DNA from: Gnomoniopsis sp. IMI 355080
Taxonomy: Eukaryota; Ascomycota; Sordariomycetes; Diaporthales; Gnomoniaceae
Length of the DNA stretch: 64,000 nucleotides
Direction of reading: 5' to 3'
Assembly (NCBI GenBank): GCA_027946555.1
Contig: JAPEVC010000028.1
Coordinates: 1-64,000, forward strand
Positions 21,444 to 31,783 of this stretch are shown one piece after another. The first letter of the stretch is position 1; the number at the start of each line of letters is the position of its first letter. The translations under genes and the position numbers were made by a program. The notes beneath the pieces were generated by a model that made no database searches, was not told where the DNA came from, and worked only from the letters and a program-made list of their open reading frames with translations.

Positions 21444-22553
21444 TTAGTCCCAAAAAATAAAGACTCTTGTTTCAATACTCTCTCTGTCATCCTCGTTCTC
21501 AAATTCCGGGTCTACGAAAGCCGAGTGCGGCACAAACCAAGCTTTGCTGTGGTCCGAAGCCGCAATTGTGAAGATCATGGCCTCGTACGGCTGCATGAAG
21601 CTCTGGTAGTACCACTGCTGGTCGGGCTTCCACATCGGATATACTGTCTCACTAGTCACCAGCTTGCTGGTTTGGTTATAAGCGCTCCCGTTCATATGCT
21701 TATAACCACGTTTCCTCATATCTTCTTCTCGAATCGACGAAAAGTCCATTAGAGCGAAGGGTGCTTTCTTAATAGTCTTGATCGGCCGCCAAACCTGTTA
21801 CAGGAGGGTTCGTTAGTTCTGAATGGGATTGTTTCAACGCTGGATCAGGTGGACCGTGGCACGAACATTGACTTGGGCCCATCTCTTCTTAAGCAATTCC
21901 TCAGACTCGTCACCACAAATGGTTTTCAGCATATCAATCGTCCTATCCATAGTAGCGTCACAATGAACGAATAAGGACGGGCCTGTATTGAAACCCTTTG
22001 GATTCCACGGCCCAGCACGGACCATATGACCTATCAGCACCATGCGGGATGCTCCTGTTCTTTTACAGCTGTCAGTGCTGGCCCTGATACTAGGCCTCGA
22101 GAAGACCAAGCGCATCAATTGAGAGTTGGTCAGACATACTCCTTTCTCAAAAGCTCCTCAATTTCTTTAGTGTACGTTGGATACTTGGTGCGATCGTAAA
22201 ATTCCTCAGACTTCAAGGCGCTCTTGTGGTTGAGAAATTGAAATCCATTGACGTCCATCGAAAACTGATCCTCTTTTCCGCGCAGGTCCCTTACAACGAC
22301 TGGATGGGTTGTGAAGGCGTGATCTGGATCGGGTTTCACTGCACTTATTATGTGATCTCTGGATTAACAATGACGATAACTATATGCAGAGGATAGGAGT
22401 GACCAATACTCACCCCGCTGGAACTAGGGGAAAATCAAGATGCACACTATCGTCGAGGAAGTCCATATGACTGTGTACATCTCGGCCACCTTCTGGCTTT
22501 GCATCCAGAGTGATGCGCGATATATCGGTTGATGTATTAGTTTTCGTTGCCAT
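21444..22553 (-). CDS. AsaB/CmcJ-like hydroxylase-desaturase family protein
   Basis: Four exons reconstructed from the ATG at 22553: first exon to PLVPAG, second starting AVKPDPDHAF, third TGASRMVLIGHMVR, fourth VWRPIKTIKKAPFALMDF. The stop is at 21444. The block order matches the fungal family annotated as CmcJ-like or AsaB-like: VVVRDLRGKEDQFSMDVNGF, then YTKEIEELLRKE, then VHCDATMDRTIDML, QVNVWRPIK, WKPDQQWYYQSFMQPYEA and HSAFVDPEFENEDDRESIE. Members occur in several mycotoxin and metabolite clusters as presumed non-heme oxidases. A catalytic metal site is not obvious by eye. Neighbours give no pathway, although the O-methyltransferase lies 1.7 kb away. Confidence 0.8.
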
Positions 22554-23732
22554 GTTAAGGACTTAGTTGCAAGAGTACCCCCATGAGAATGAATATCACG
22601 TTATACTGACAAAAGAATGGGTCAACACTGCTTGTTATTTATAGTTACGGCACGTCTCAAGTCCCGAGGTCGATAATTGAATTTATGCCCACACCGCATA
22701 CGGCCTTCTCTACATCTGATAAACTTTGATCAGGAGAAGCGGAGTGCGTTACATGATCAATTCAACGCGTTCAATTGGAGACGAACACGATTACGACGCC
22801 CGAGACCGAGCTGCATCGTTCAAATATTGAGATCATACCATTCATCGCGCTCGGTAGATGCGGTTCCTGGCTTATGTGGTATCGCGGAAACGATTCTCTT
22901 ATTACGCCCAGGCTGGGCCAAAAGGTGATGCAGCGCAAGCTCAGAAAGGCGGACTAGCTCAAAAGGGTCTAGTCCGCACCAATATCGAAGAAGAGCTTTG
23001 GACTCGATACAAGAACAGAAAGCCCGAAGAATAAAATGCAAAATCGAACCCCACCCTTTATTAGCAATATCGATATTGAAGCTTACCCCCACATGTTGGC
23101 AATACGTTCAACCCCAGCTTTAGAGACAAGCATACTAGAGAGTGCAGTGTTATAACTCTGATACGCCCAACTTAATGCTTAACAAGTAGCGGTTGAACTT
23201 CATAGAGGTCGCTCGCCCCACTGCCACAGCAAACTTTTACTTACATCCTTTGCCTATAAGTGGATGTCGAGATGTAGGTAGATAGCCCATTGCGACATTG
23301 AAACCTATCTATCAACAGGTCATCGCATGTTTTTATGGAAGATAGAATGTGAACTCGTAAGAATTTAGTAACATTTTAAGATCGACAGTATGGATATTCA
23401 GTGGATTGTATTTGGAAACATTGGCTACATTAGTATTTCATGAGTTCGGTAATATAAACATGCTTTGCCTTACAATGATGTCAGGGCCTGGTTAGGTAAT
23501 TATTTTGCCTGCTTGTCTTGCTGGTCTAGAAGAACCGGCGCTGTATAAGAACTAAGCCACTTGCCCTTCTTACACTATAAGTTATACTGTTTCACAAAAC
23601 ATCCCTCTCAGGTTTATAGTACAAGACTTAGATGTAGCTAATGAGGAATAATTCCTGAACAGGACGTCTACAATCTTATAGATATCTGTATCAGGTTTAT
23701 ATTAAAGTTCAAGCTTCTATGTAAAATATAGC
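22554..23732. other. Intergenic stretch, no gene recognised
   Basis: No open frame with family features. 23230-23730 is AT-rich. The right edge is the 3' flank of the secreted protein gene and the left edge the promoter of the AsaB-like gene. Confidence 0.4.
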
Positions 23733-25401
23733 TCACTTTGGGTTGGACACAATGCAAGTGTTACCGGTCGGATCCCCAGGCCCTAAAAATATATCCTTGG
23801 TTGCGTTGTTTGGAACGACTGATCTGAGGACTAAGCCAGGGTATTGACGTCCATCTGCGTTTACGAGCGTTAATTAGCAAGACTGACGTAAGCATGACAA
23901 GAGAATCAAGTCAAAGGGACGAATAAGCGAATTAGGCAGAGAAAGGACTTACCAAGACCACCGTTCCAACTAGGCTGATACTGCAGTTGTGTAGCAATCC
24001 AGTAGATATATCCATCGCAAAAGTCGACAAATGCCCGCTCCGGATACACTGATCGATCGTCCCTGACATATGGTTCGGCAACTCCTTGTGTCGTATTCCA
24101 CAAATATATAGCGTTACTCTCTGGCATGAGCATATAGACCATTCCGTTGGAGTCACTTGCCAATCCATTCGATTTCCCCCCCTTCTGCCCGAGATTCTGA
24201 ATAGCAGCTTGGGCTGTAGCATCAGTGGAAGCGTTAGGTGAATTGAGTAAGGACGTAGGGATACTATAAAAATAATCTGAAGACTTCGAGTGGTAATAAA
24301 GGATGTCGCCGTAGTAACTCAATTCAATACCATACAGTCCGTTGCTTCTGTAGTCGGTTGTTGGATAAAAAGGCACTCCATTGTAAGAAGGCACATCTCC
24401 TTTCACGGGCAGCGTCGATGGGTCGGATTCCAGTCGGCGCCAGCAGTCCCCACTTCCAAGGTCAAACATGATAAGTGCCGTGCGGTTGGAGTCTGGAGGC
24501 GAGTCGACGATGTATGCAATGCCTGCACCTGAGTCCGTGACGTTGGCGAGCAGGTTGAAGCGCACCTCGAGAAGATACGAGTCCTGCCTTACGCAGGTAT
24601 CGGAAACGGGAAGTGTTAAGTTGGAGGAAATAGACCCGTCGTGTCCCACAAAACCCACTGTTTCCGTATAAATGTCAGTGGCCACACTAACGCAAAGATA
24701 CTCTCGGACAGGATAGTTCTCTTCCCATACGTGACCGTGATAATGATTAATGATTCAAAGGGATCGGAATCAGGGGCCAATGAGGAACCTACTCAGCTTT
24801 GGACCGCCTTGTCGCGCAAGGGCTAGAGTGGAGTCATTCAGCTTTGGGCGGCCAGTGTCAAGGGCCCAAATGACATCTGCGGTTCTTAGCTTTTCTCATG
24901 GCACCTACATCGTCTGCAAATTGATGCTACGCACTGTCTGTTGATGTATAAAGAGACGACACGCTGACTAACGCGGCAGTGTCATTATTGCCATACGCGA
25001 TTCCGTCAATGTAGGTAATCAGGTCACCAGAAGGCGTGTTGATTTCCAAAGATGGATACGCATCCTCGTAGGTCGTGTTTTCGATCAGCCCTACCGTAAA
25101 AGCGTAGTCGGTGCCTCTGGAATAAGACACCATAGTCTTCCCATGCATGGACCGCGCAATACCCGTGGCTAAATGAGAAATCGTCAGACTCTGGGTTCGT
25201 TTTAGACTGAAAAACATGTCTCCACTTTGACGCACGCCATTGATCAAAGAAGTAGTGGAACTCCTCGACTTCTGGACCGAATGTTCCCGTGTCATAGCGA
25301 ACGCTGTATTCCCCTTCCGTCAAAAAGGTGCCATTTGTGAGGTACTGTCCGCATACTAGGCCAACGCAAATCGCAAAAAATGGGAGAGAGATAAAATTCA
25401 T
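23733..25401 (-). CDS. Secreted major royal jelly protein (MRJP)/yellow-family protein
   Basis: The ATG at 25401 opens a signal peptide (MNFISLPFFAICVGLVCGQ). Five exons join cleanly. The first ends at FFDQW, the second begins PTGIARSMHGKTMVSYS, the third NVIWALDTGRPKLNDS, the fourth MATDIYTETVGFVGHDG, and the last DGRQYPGLVLRSVV, ending at a stop at 23733-23735. The ALDTGR and GIARS blocks and the late KSNGLASDSNGMVYM and LWNTTQG blocks match the six-bladed propeller of the MRJP/yellow family. Fungal members are secreted and of unknown activity. Several N-glycosylation sequons (NGT, NTT, NLT) fit secretion. The gene is not obviously linked to its neighbours. Confidence 0.85.
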
Positions 25402-26404
25402 AGCGACCAATGCTTGAACGAGTGTGGTAGTGCAATGATTATCGACGTGACATAGAACGAACTTTACTACTTAATATAAGATAGTTGCTCGAGCCTCTTG
25501 TCGGTAGGTGCTTGTTTAGTGTGGCGTGGTGAGGTACCGGGGTATTTATTCGGTGACTATGTACCTGTTCAGGTATACGTTGCCGTATAAGGCCCCAAGC
25601 TTTTGACGTAGTGGTGACCCTGTATAATGATTTCCGTGCCTGCATAAATTCCTGAGTGGAAACGTCTACGCTGCATGCGGACCTGCATTATAATCCCACC
25701 AGACTCTCGGCTCCGAGGTTGTTAGTTCCTCACCTTCCGTAACAAGTGCCCTGCGGACGATCCGTTATGTTTCAAAAAGGCAGGCCACACAAGAGATCCT
25801 CATTTGAAATATCCGATGCGTGAAAGGCCGCGTGGCTCACAAGCCAAGTCAAAAATACTACCTCATGTAGGAAGGGAATCTCTACGAAAGCTCAGGAGGT
25901 TTGTATTTCTATTACAAAGTCAGTAGAGTGCTACATAAATGCATTAGCTATTGCCTGTCGTTCCACAATCACACGGTGAAAGTCCACTGCAGAAGACGTG
26001 GTTGGGTCGCAAACGTCAGCATTATCAATAGCATGTTCTGGTTGATTTCCACCTTGTCAATTCACATGATCCTTCTGTCAAAAGCAATATAGTCCCATGA
26101 GCCACGAAGATCCTGGCCGATGAGCGAGTTCAAAATAGGCAACGTTGGCACCATAGCCCTTGGTCATTGTTATAATGCCTTTCGTCAATACAATATTAGT
26201 GCTCCAGTTTTAGAAGATGTGGTCTTTAGAAAAACCATACGCGTCGATCAAGAATTCCCTTGTGTCGTTGTATGCGATTGTTGCAAGCGATTCAGTTCCA
26301 ACCATCTGCGCAACGTAGCCTTGGCGGCGAGTCACAAAGCCGTCGGGATGAGGATTGGGCTCCAAACAGAATTCACAGGCTTGATTTGTCTCCTGACTGC
26401 ATAT
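25402..26404. other. Intergenic stretch, no gene recognised
   Basis: Holds the promoter of the MRJP gene on the left and the 3' flank of the esterase on the right. No motif-bearing open frame. Composition is unremarkable. Confidence 0.4.
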
Positions 26405-27622
26405 TTACAGCTTCTTCACGAACTCTGCCATCTGAGCTGCAACAAGCCAGGCGCTGTCCGCAAATCCCATCAAGTCACCAACAAAAAAGGTATCGTGGAC
26501 CGCGTTCTCCTCGTTGTACAGTTCCACAGTATTCCCTTTGATGCCGCGCATCTCCAAAACCCACTTGGTAATACGCTCGAAAAACAGTTCTGCAGTTCCC
26601 GCACTCACAAATATGGGAACAGGAGTAGGGAACGGATTGCGTGACAAAGTGATGTATGGGTCAGTCTCTGGATCAGGACGGGATCCCGCATACGAATGAG
26701 CGCCCCAGACTACTCCTCATCAGCTGTTGATCTAGCAAGTTGAAGGCACCAACCACAACATCTTTACCATGATATGACATGAAATCAAGGAAAGGGACAG
26801 GCGATAATTACCTCCGAATGTGCCAGGAATGAAGTCCGTTCCACGATGCGGGTTTCCTCTGGAGTCGTAATAGAAGGGTTCCACCCAGGGTGAGATTAGG
26901 ATGGCACACTTGGGATTAGGCTTGTGTATCACAGATTCAAACTCGTGTAGGTACCGCAACAGAGCCACCGCCAGATTCGCGCCGGCACTATCCCCACCAA
27001 GGAGGATCTGAGCGGGTGGGATATGAAGTGTGTCCAGAAGAAAAACATAGCTCGATAGCGCGTCTTGTAGCGCAGCAGGGAAGGGATTGAGGCCACCGTA
27101 ACCGCTCAGACGATATTGCAAGGAGAAGACAGCGTTTGCAGTACCTGTGTCCAAGAACTTCTTTGCAATGGATCCATACGCCGCTGTTCGGCCGTCGCCT
27201 TGAACGAAGGCTCCGCCGTGGAAGTAGAGGACGACCGTCTTCGAAGTTACGTCACCGTCAGGCATATTTGGAAACCAGGTCCCGCCAACCTTGGCGGGCC
27301 TGGCGGTCTTCGAAACCAAAGGGCCTTTAAAAAGATCCGAAGAGGGCACTGGCAACGTTTGAAATCTCTCACCCTCACTTCTCGACTTTAGGTTGAGGGT
27401 CTCTGTGATCCCAACACGAGACTGTGCATCCAGAAATGGGTAGATAAGGCGCGACATGAACGTTTGCCTGGCGGTCCAGCTCCGAATGGGCCGTAGGGAA
27501 GGTATTAAGGAAATGATTCCATAATACGGCAGAAGCAGCAACACCGCGACGATATATGACACCTGGAACAACAGCCTAAGAGGTTGGTGCGCCACCAATG
27601 GGTGTTGCTTGTGGGCTGACAT
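26405..27622 (-). CDS. Membrane-anchored alpha/beta-hydrolase (HSL-type esterase/lipase)
   Basis: Two exons, the first from ATG 27622 to about GTFG near 26811, the second from about VWGAHSYAGSRP near 26706 to the stop at 26405. About 370 residues. A hydrophobic helix (about residues 20-45) anchors the protein. The oxyanion-hole motif is YFHGGAFVQG and the nucleophile elbow is GGDSAGANLA, both typical of the hormone-sensitive-lipase/alpha-beta-hydrolase-3 group. After LISPWVEPF the second exon has PTPVPIFVSAG and ENAVHDTFF, whose His is the likely catalytic base. Substrate unknown; related fungal enzymes hydrolyse small esters or acetyl groups of metabolites. The catalytic triad appears complete. 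Confidence 0.85.
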
Positions 27623-28583
27623 CTTGAGAATCGAACTGTTATTGTAATACTATGTTAATACATGCGTCAGTTTGCGTTTACTCCCGTAAGAATCATTAAA
27701 ATTGAACTACAGTCATTGGAGAGGCAGATTGGAAGACTTGTGAACCTACTACAGCAACAAACTTAATGAGCTTGCAAAAAAAAAAAAAAAAAAATGTTCA
27801 TTAACGTGCAGCAAGAGGAGTGGTTGGGTACTGCGAGGAGAAGCATGATGGTGTGGACCTCATCACGATCTGTACATTCATTAGACATGGCGCCATCGGC
27901 TGAGTCACCTCTCAGATTCTATCTCGGTTGGCTTGTTTTACCTGAGCCTTGGGCTGTGCCCCATTGTGCATTAGGAACAGCGCCAACACGCAACCAGGTT
28001 CCATCTTCGAAGTCACGTCACATCCTCACTGTGCCGCATGGCTTAAAAACAGTCTTGACTGTGCCGCTCGGCCAAGCAACCAACTCGATGGAGCCTGGAA
28101 TCTTGGCTGCAGTACTGCACACACTGCCCTCGGCACCCTCTTACAAATGTACGGTCGGTAGCAGGTACACATACTGCCTGTGCTACTTGACACGTTACAA
28201 GAGCTGGCCCAACCTCATGTGCCACTGAATGCACAGCTAGACAAAGCGTTAGCAAAATAATTTACATGTCTACGATCAAAGCAGCCAGTAACATATGTAT
28301 TATGCCATCATAGTGAGCCAGGAAAAAGCCTCGGGCAGAGGGACCTAAATCTCAAATAGCAGTCCATTGTGAACTTGCTATCGTCCCATACAGGACTTTG
28401 ACCGAGTTATTAGTATGAAGCAGGCTCACTATACCTAGGTTGTGAGTTAGTATGACATTAGGCGGTATTTGCAACTGTGGCAGAGAAGATATATAAGCGG
28501 TACTAACTGTGACCCTGAATAGCATTCGATTCATTGGGATAGAGAGCTATAGTGACTCATTACAACCATGACACAAAGGAATA
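27623..28583. other. Intergenic stretch with a 19-A run
   Basis: Contains an uninterrupted run of 19 A at 27776-27794. A 144-codon frame follows directly (27794-28228), but it has low complexity, no family match and begins at the poly-A edge, so I do not call it. Nothing else seen. Confidence 0.45.
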
Positions 28584-29601
28584 TCAAAAAATGGCTTTTT
28601 GGTTTAATGTTTCAGCCTGAATTTGTAACGGAGCCCCTCCTCCAGTACAAGTTCCAGAGTGCATAGCGGCGGTGATCGTATGCATAGGCGACGCACAATC
28701 TCCAGCAGCAAAAACGCCCTTCAAATCCGTCTGATTGAATGGTGGGTTAACCTTGATTGTACCCATCGGCGTAAGCTGTAGACCCAATTTCTGCGCTAGC
28801 GATCCTCTCAGCTTGGTCTTGGGCTTGTGAGCCAGGAACGCCTCAGTCCTGCTGGTGCCATCATCGAGCTCGATAATCATCTCCGCACGCTGAGGCCCCT
28901 TGACCAATGTCTTGATCTTCTTGTCCTCGATAGTCATCGGCGCCGGGGCAGCTGCCAACGCTTCCGTGAGCTGCTTGGCCAATTCTGCGTTGCCGTTGGT
29001 GTATAGCGTCACCTGGTGGGCAAGACGAAGGGCCTGGCGGGCAAAGTGCAAAGCGACAAGAACGTTGCCTGTATCACCCTCAGCCAACATGCCCACCGAG
29101 GGATGGCCCTTCTCCTCCCATCCGTGGCAGTACAGACAGTGGAAGCTAGTTGGCGTCGTTGTCAGTGACTCAAGTTTGGTTGAGAGAATTTGTTCATGAA
29201 CTAGTTACCCACATGCCCGAGACCCAACATTCGGCATAGCCTGGAATGTCAGGAAAAATATCCTCGACGCCAGTAGCCAGGATAAGCTTCTTGCCCTTCA
29301 CCGTTTTCCCACTGCCAGTAGCCTCGATCATGCCATTATCGTCTTGCTGAATGCTCTCAACCTCGGTACGATCAATCGTGACGGTGCCGTAACGCTCCAG
29401 CTCTTTCAGGCATGCAACACGAAACTCGGCAGGTTCGCGGTGGTCCCATGAGGGAACAGTATGCATATGGGTCGCAAAGGCATTGCGGTATTGTTGAGAA
29501 TCGAACAGGTAAACACTATGGTCTTGACGGACAATGGATGCGGCGGCGCTGAGGCCAGCGGGGCCTCCGCCGATGATGAGAATATCGTAAGTGCCGGTCA
29601 T
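28584..29601 (-). CDS. Thioredoxin-reductase-like FAD oxidoreductase (GliT-like)
   Basis: Two exons. ATG 29601 starts MTGTYDILIIGGGPAGLSAAAS, with the FAD-binding GGGPAG. Exon 1 ends after CWVSG and the next exon opens IFHCLYCHGWEE, giving the redox-active CLYC pair in the place used by thioredoxin reductases and by GliT-type dithiol oxidases (CxxC followed by HG). The second nucleotide-binding half has VGMLAEGDTGNVLVAL, and the C-terminal FAD motif is GVFAAGDCASP. About 310 residues, the normal size. GliT relatives form disulphide bonds in epipolythiodioxopiperazines, while others are simple detoxification reductases. No non-ribosomal peptide synthetase is nearby, so a role is open. Confidence 0.85.
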
Positions 29602-30990
29602 TGGGAATGAGTGCGAAATGAAAACGGTTAATTTTGACAGGATTGATGAACGTTTGACTTGAAAATTAGTAAACACCTAGAGGATGAAAGTCGTGGTGCT
29701 GAATACTGAGGGGTGGGTACCCTTGTTAGCGGAACGTGTCTGCTTTTGTTGGTTTGACTACTGTTGCTGTTGGTTCTGCAGGTTGGCTCTGCAGGCTGCA
29801 GAAGTTCGGCAATTCTCTAGAATCAACGACCTAGGCAGCAAGCAAACCTTGGAACTTGTCCTGAGGGCGAGCACAGTATACGCATGGCTGGCTGTAAGAA
29901 TCTTGACATGATGCAACGGCTGGATCGCCATATCTTGCCGAATTTGTCTGCTGAGGCGATGAGGCCACCTAGAGATCCTGGCGATTGTAGAAGAAAATGT
30001 GGCCCGATCACGATCTGACTGGGTGAAAGGCGTGGAGGAGTGCTTCGCCGCTTCGCCCCTGTAAGCTGCCATGATACTGTTTCCCGGCACTCGGACACTC
30101 AATTTGCAATGTGCGTTCCACGTCTAGGCCCCAATGGAATTAATGGGCTATTCGAGGTGTGGACAAAGAGGCTGAATGTGCAGCCATTGCTTGCGATCAC
30201 TGGTATCCTGATGTGTAATAAGCTAGTATGTCTTCAGCTGCGGAAGAGCGAGCCTCCCTAATAGACTATCGAAGTATTTCGACGGGTAAGTGGATCCAAA
30301 CGGTCGATGCAGCTGTGCAGAGGGGCGTACCTACGAAGCATTTGAACTAGTTGCTTTACCACCAGAAACAGCCCATTGGGTCGCTTTGATACCTCGCTTG
30401 TCTCCAAAAACAACGGCACTGATGGTCAAGCCCACGTTATCGACATGTCTCTACTACACTGTGTGGCATGGCATGACTAAGAGGAGTCACAGTCCCGTCG
30501 AGTACGAGCAAAGACGATGAATAGTGCAGTGGCCCGAGGTTGCGATTTTCGTCCTGGTGAGCCGCTGCTTCGACCCTATAGTAACATTTGATCATGTTCC
30601 GTATGTAGGACGTTTCACGGGATTGAAATAACATGTCCGCTGTAAAATCGCACGGCGCTTTCTTCTTTGGCATTGGGGTCCCGGTGTTGAGACCGGGTTT
30701 ATCAAAGTTGGCGGTAGAGACTCGTGAGCCATTGCGGACACTGTCGATGAGAAGAGGTACGAGTACAAGCAGAGGTAGGCTGGAAATTTTGCCCAAAAAT
30801 TCTTCAGACCCTGAGTAACATAGTGAAGCTCAGATGGAATGCAGAGGCTGTTGAATTTGCAAAATCCACCGCCACTAAATAGGTACAACCTAACTAATAA
30901 ATACACCATGCCGCAAGATCTATATTCCTACGTCCTATGCGTGCACAGCTTAAAAAGGCGTGCATCGCTCAAATCGTAAGCAGAACGGGG

Positions 30991-31032
30991 GCGGCTTATT
31001 TTAATAAGCCGCTTAAAGCTGTAAGCGGCTTA
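30991..31032. repeat. Overlapping inverted repeats of TAAGCCGC
   Basis: GCGGCTTATT at 30991-31000 pairs with AATAAGCCGC at 31003-31012 (10-bp arms, 2-bp loop). TAAGCCGCTTA at 31005-31015 pairs with TAAGCGGCTTA at 31022-31032 (11-bp arms, 6-bp loop). The central copy can pair with either side. It may be the end of a decayed transposon. Confidence 0.8.
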
Positions 31033-31154
31033 GAACGAAATAAACTGAGTATATCAAGTACGTAAGATCCAGAGGGCGTACGAGGGTACTAGGCGTAATA
31101 GCAGACTTTCGAATAAAGGAAGGAAGGGGGAAGGCAAGAATACTAGGCTATTAG

Positions 31155-31174
31155 CTACCTACCTTGGTAGGTAG
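31155..31174. repeat. Palindrome CTACCTACC-TT-GGTAGGTAG
   Basis: Nine-base arms with a two-base centre. Related TACCTAGGTA-type palindromes recur in other intergenic stretches of the window (44649-44658, near 46591-46603). Confidence 0.8.
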
Positions 31175-31783
31175 TTACCTGCTGCCTGCGAGAACCTTAA
31201 TTTAAAGAGCTAAGGTAATAGTCCTTAAGAATTATTCTAAAGTTTCGCTTTAATAGCCTCGCTTAATAACGAAGGCCTTAAGGCATAGGGTCTTTTTATA
31301 AGAAAGGACCTAAAGGAGTCGTTTGAACGGCTAACGGCTAATCTTTATGCCGAGGCAATATAGGGCTAACGCGCCCTTTATATAGTATTCGCACTTTAGA
31401 TCTTATTTACTTCAGACCTTACATACCCTTCCGGAAGGAATATGCCTTTCCGGCAGGTATATATTTCTCCCGATATATATACGTAGTCTATATTTATATG
31501 CAGATTATTCCGATGTATGTGACTAACTGTTTTACACCCTTTGGCAGGTATATATTCTTTAGATTTATATACACTCGAGAAATCGCGCCGTTCTCAATTT
31601 GAATTGCGTAAGGGTAGCTTATTAATTTAAGCCGTATTTATACGGTATACGGGAACAGAGATCTGACGGTATAGCATAGACTCAATGCCAACAGCAGCAA
31701 AGCCCATCTACGACACAACGAAAGTGAGACCTTGAATTTGGGCAGCAATTTACGAAGTGAATTATCTCGTTTCTCTACTTAAC

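Larger units (their letters stand above)
29602..31783. other. Intergenic divide with AT-rich repeat remnant
   Basis: 29602-30900 holds no recognisable gene. 30950-31680 is AT-rich, has stops in every frame and many TTAATA/CCTTAAG steps, plus two sets of inverted repeats (30991-31032 and 31155-31174). It looks like a mutated transposable-element remnant, but no transposase motif can be read. It separates the left accessory genes from the hxn-type cluster. Confidence 0.5.

Noticed and set aside
27794..28228. 144-codon open frame on the plus strand
   Set aside because: Starts at the edge of a 19-A run, has no family motif, and its composition looks non-coding.
18083..29601. A complete classical secondary-metabolite cluster
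   Set aside because: Tailoring-type genes are present but no intact PKS, NRPS, terpene synthase or DMAT synthase was found.
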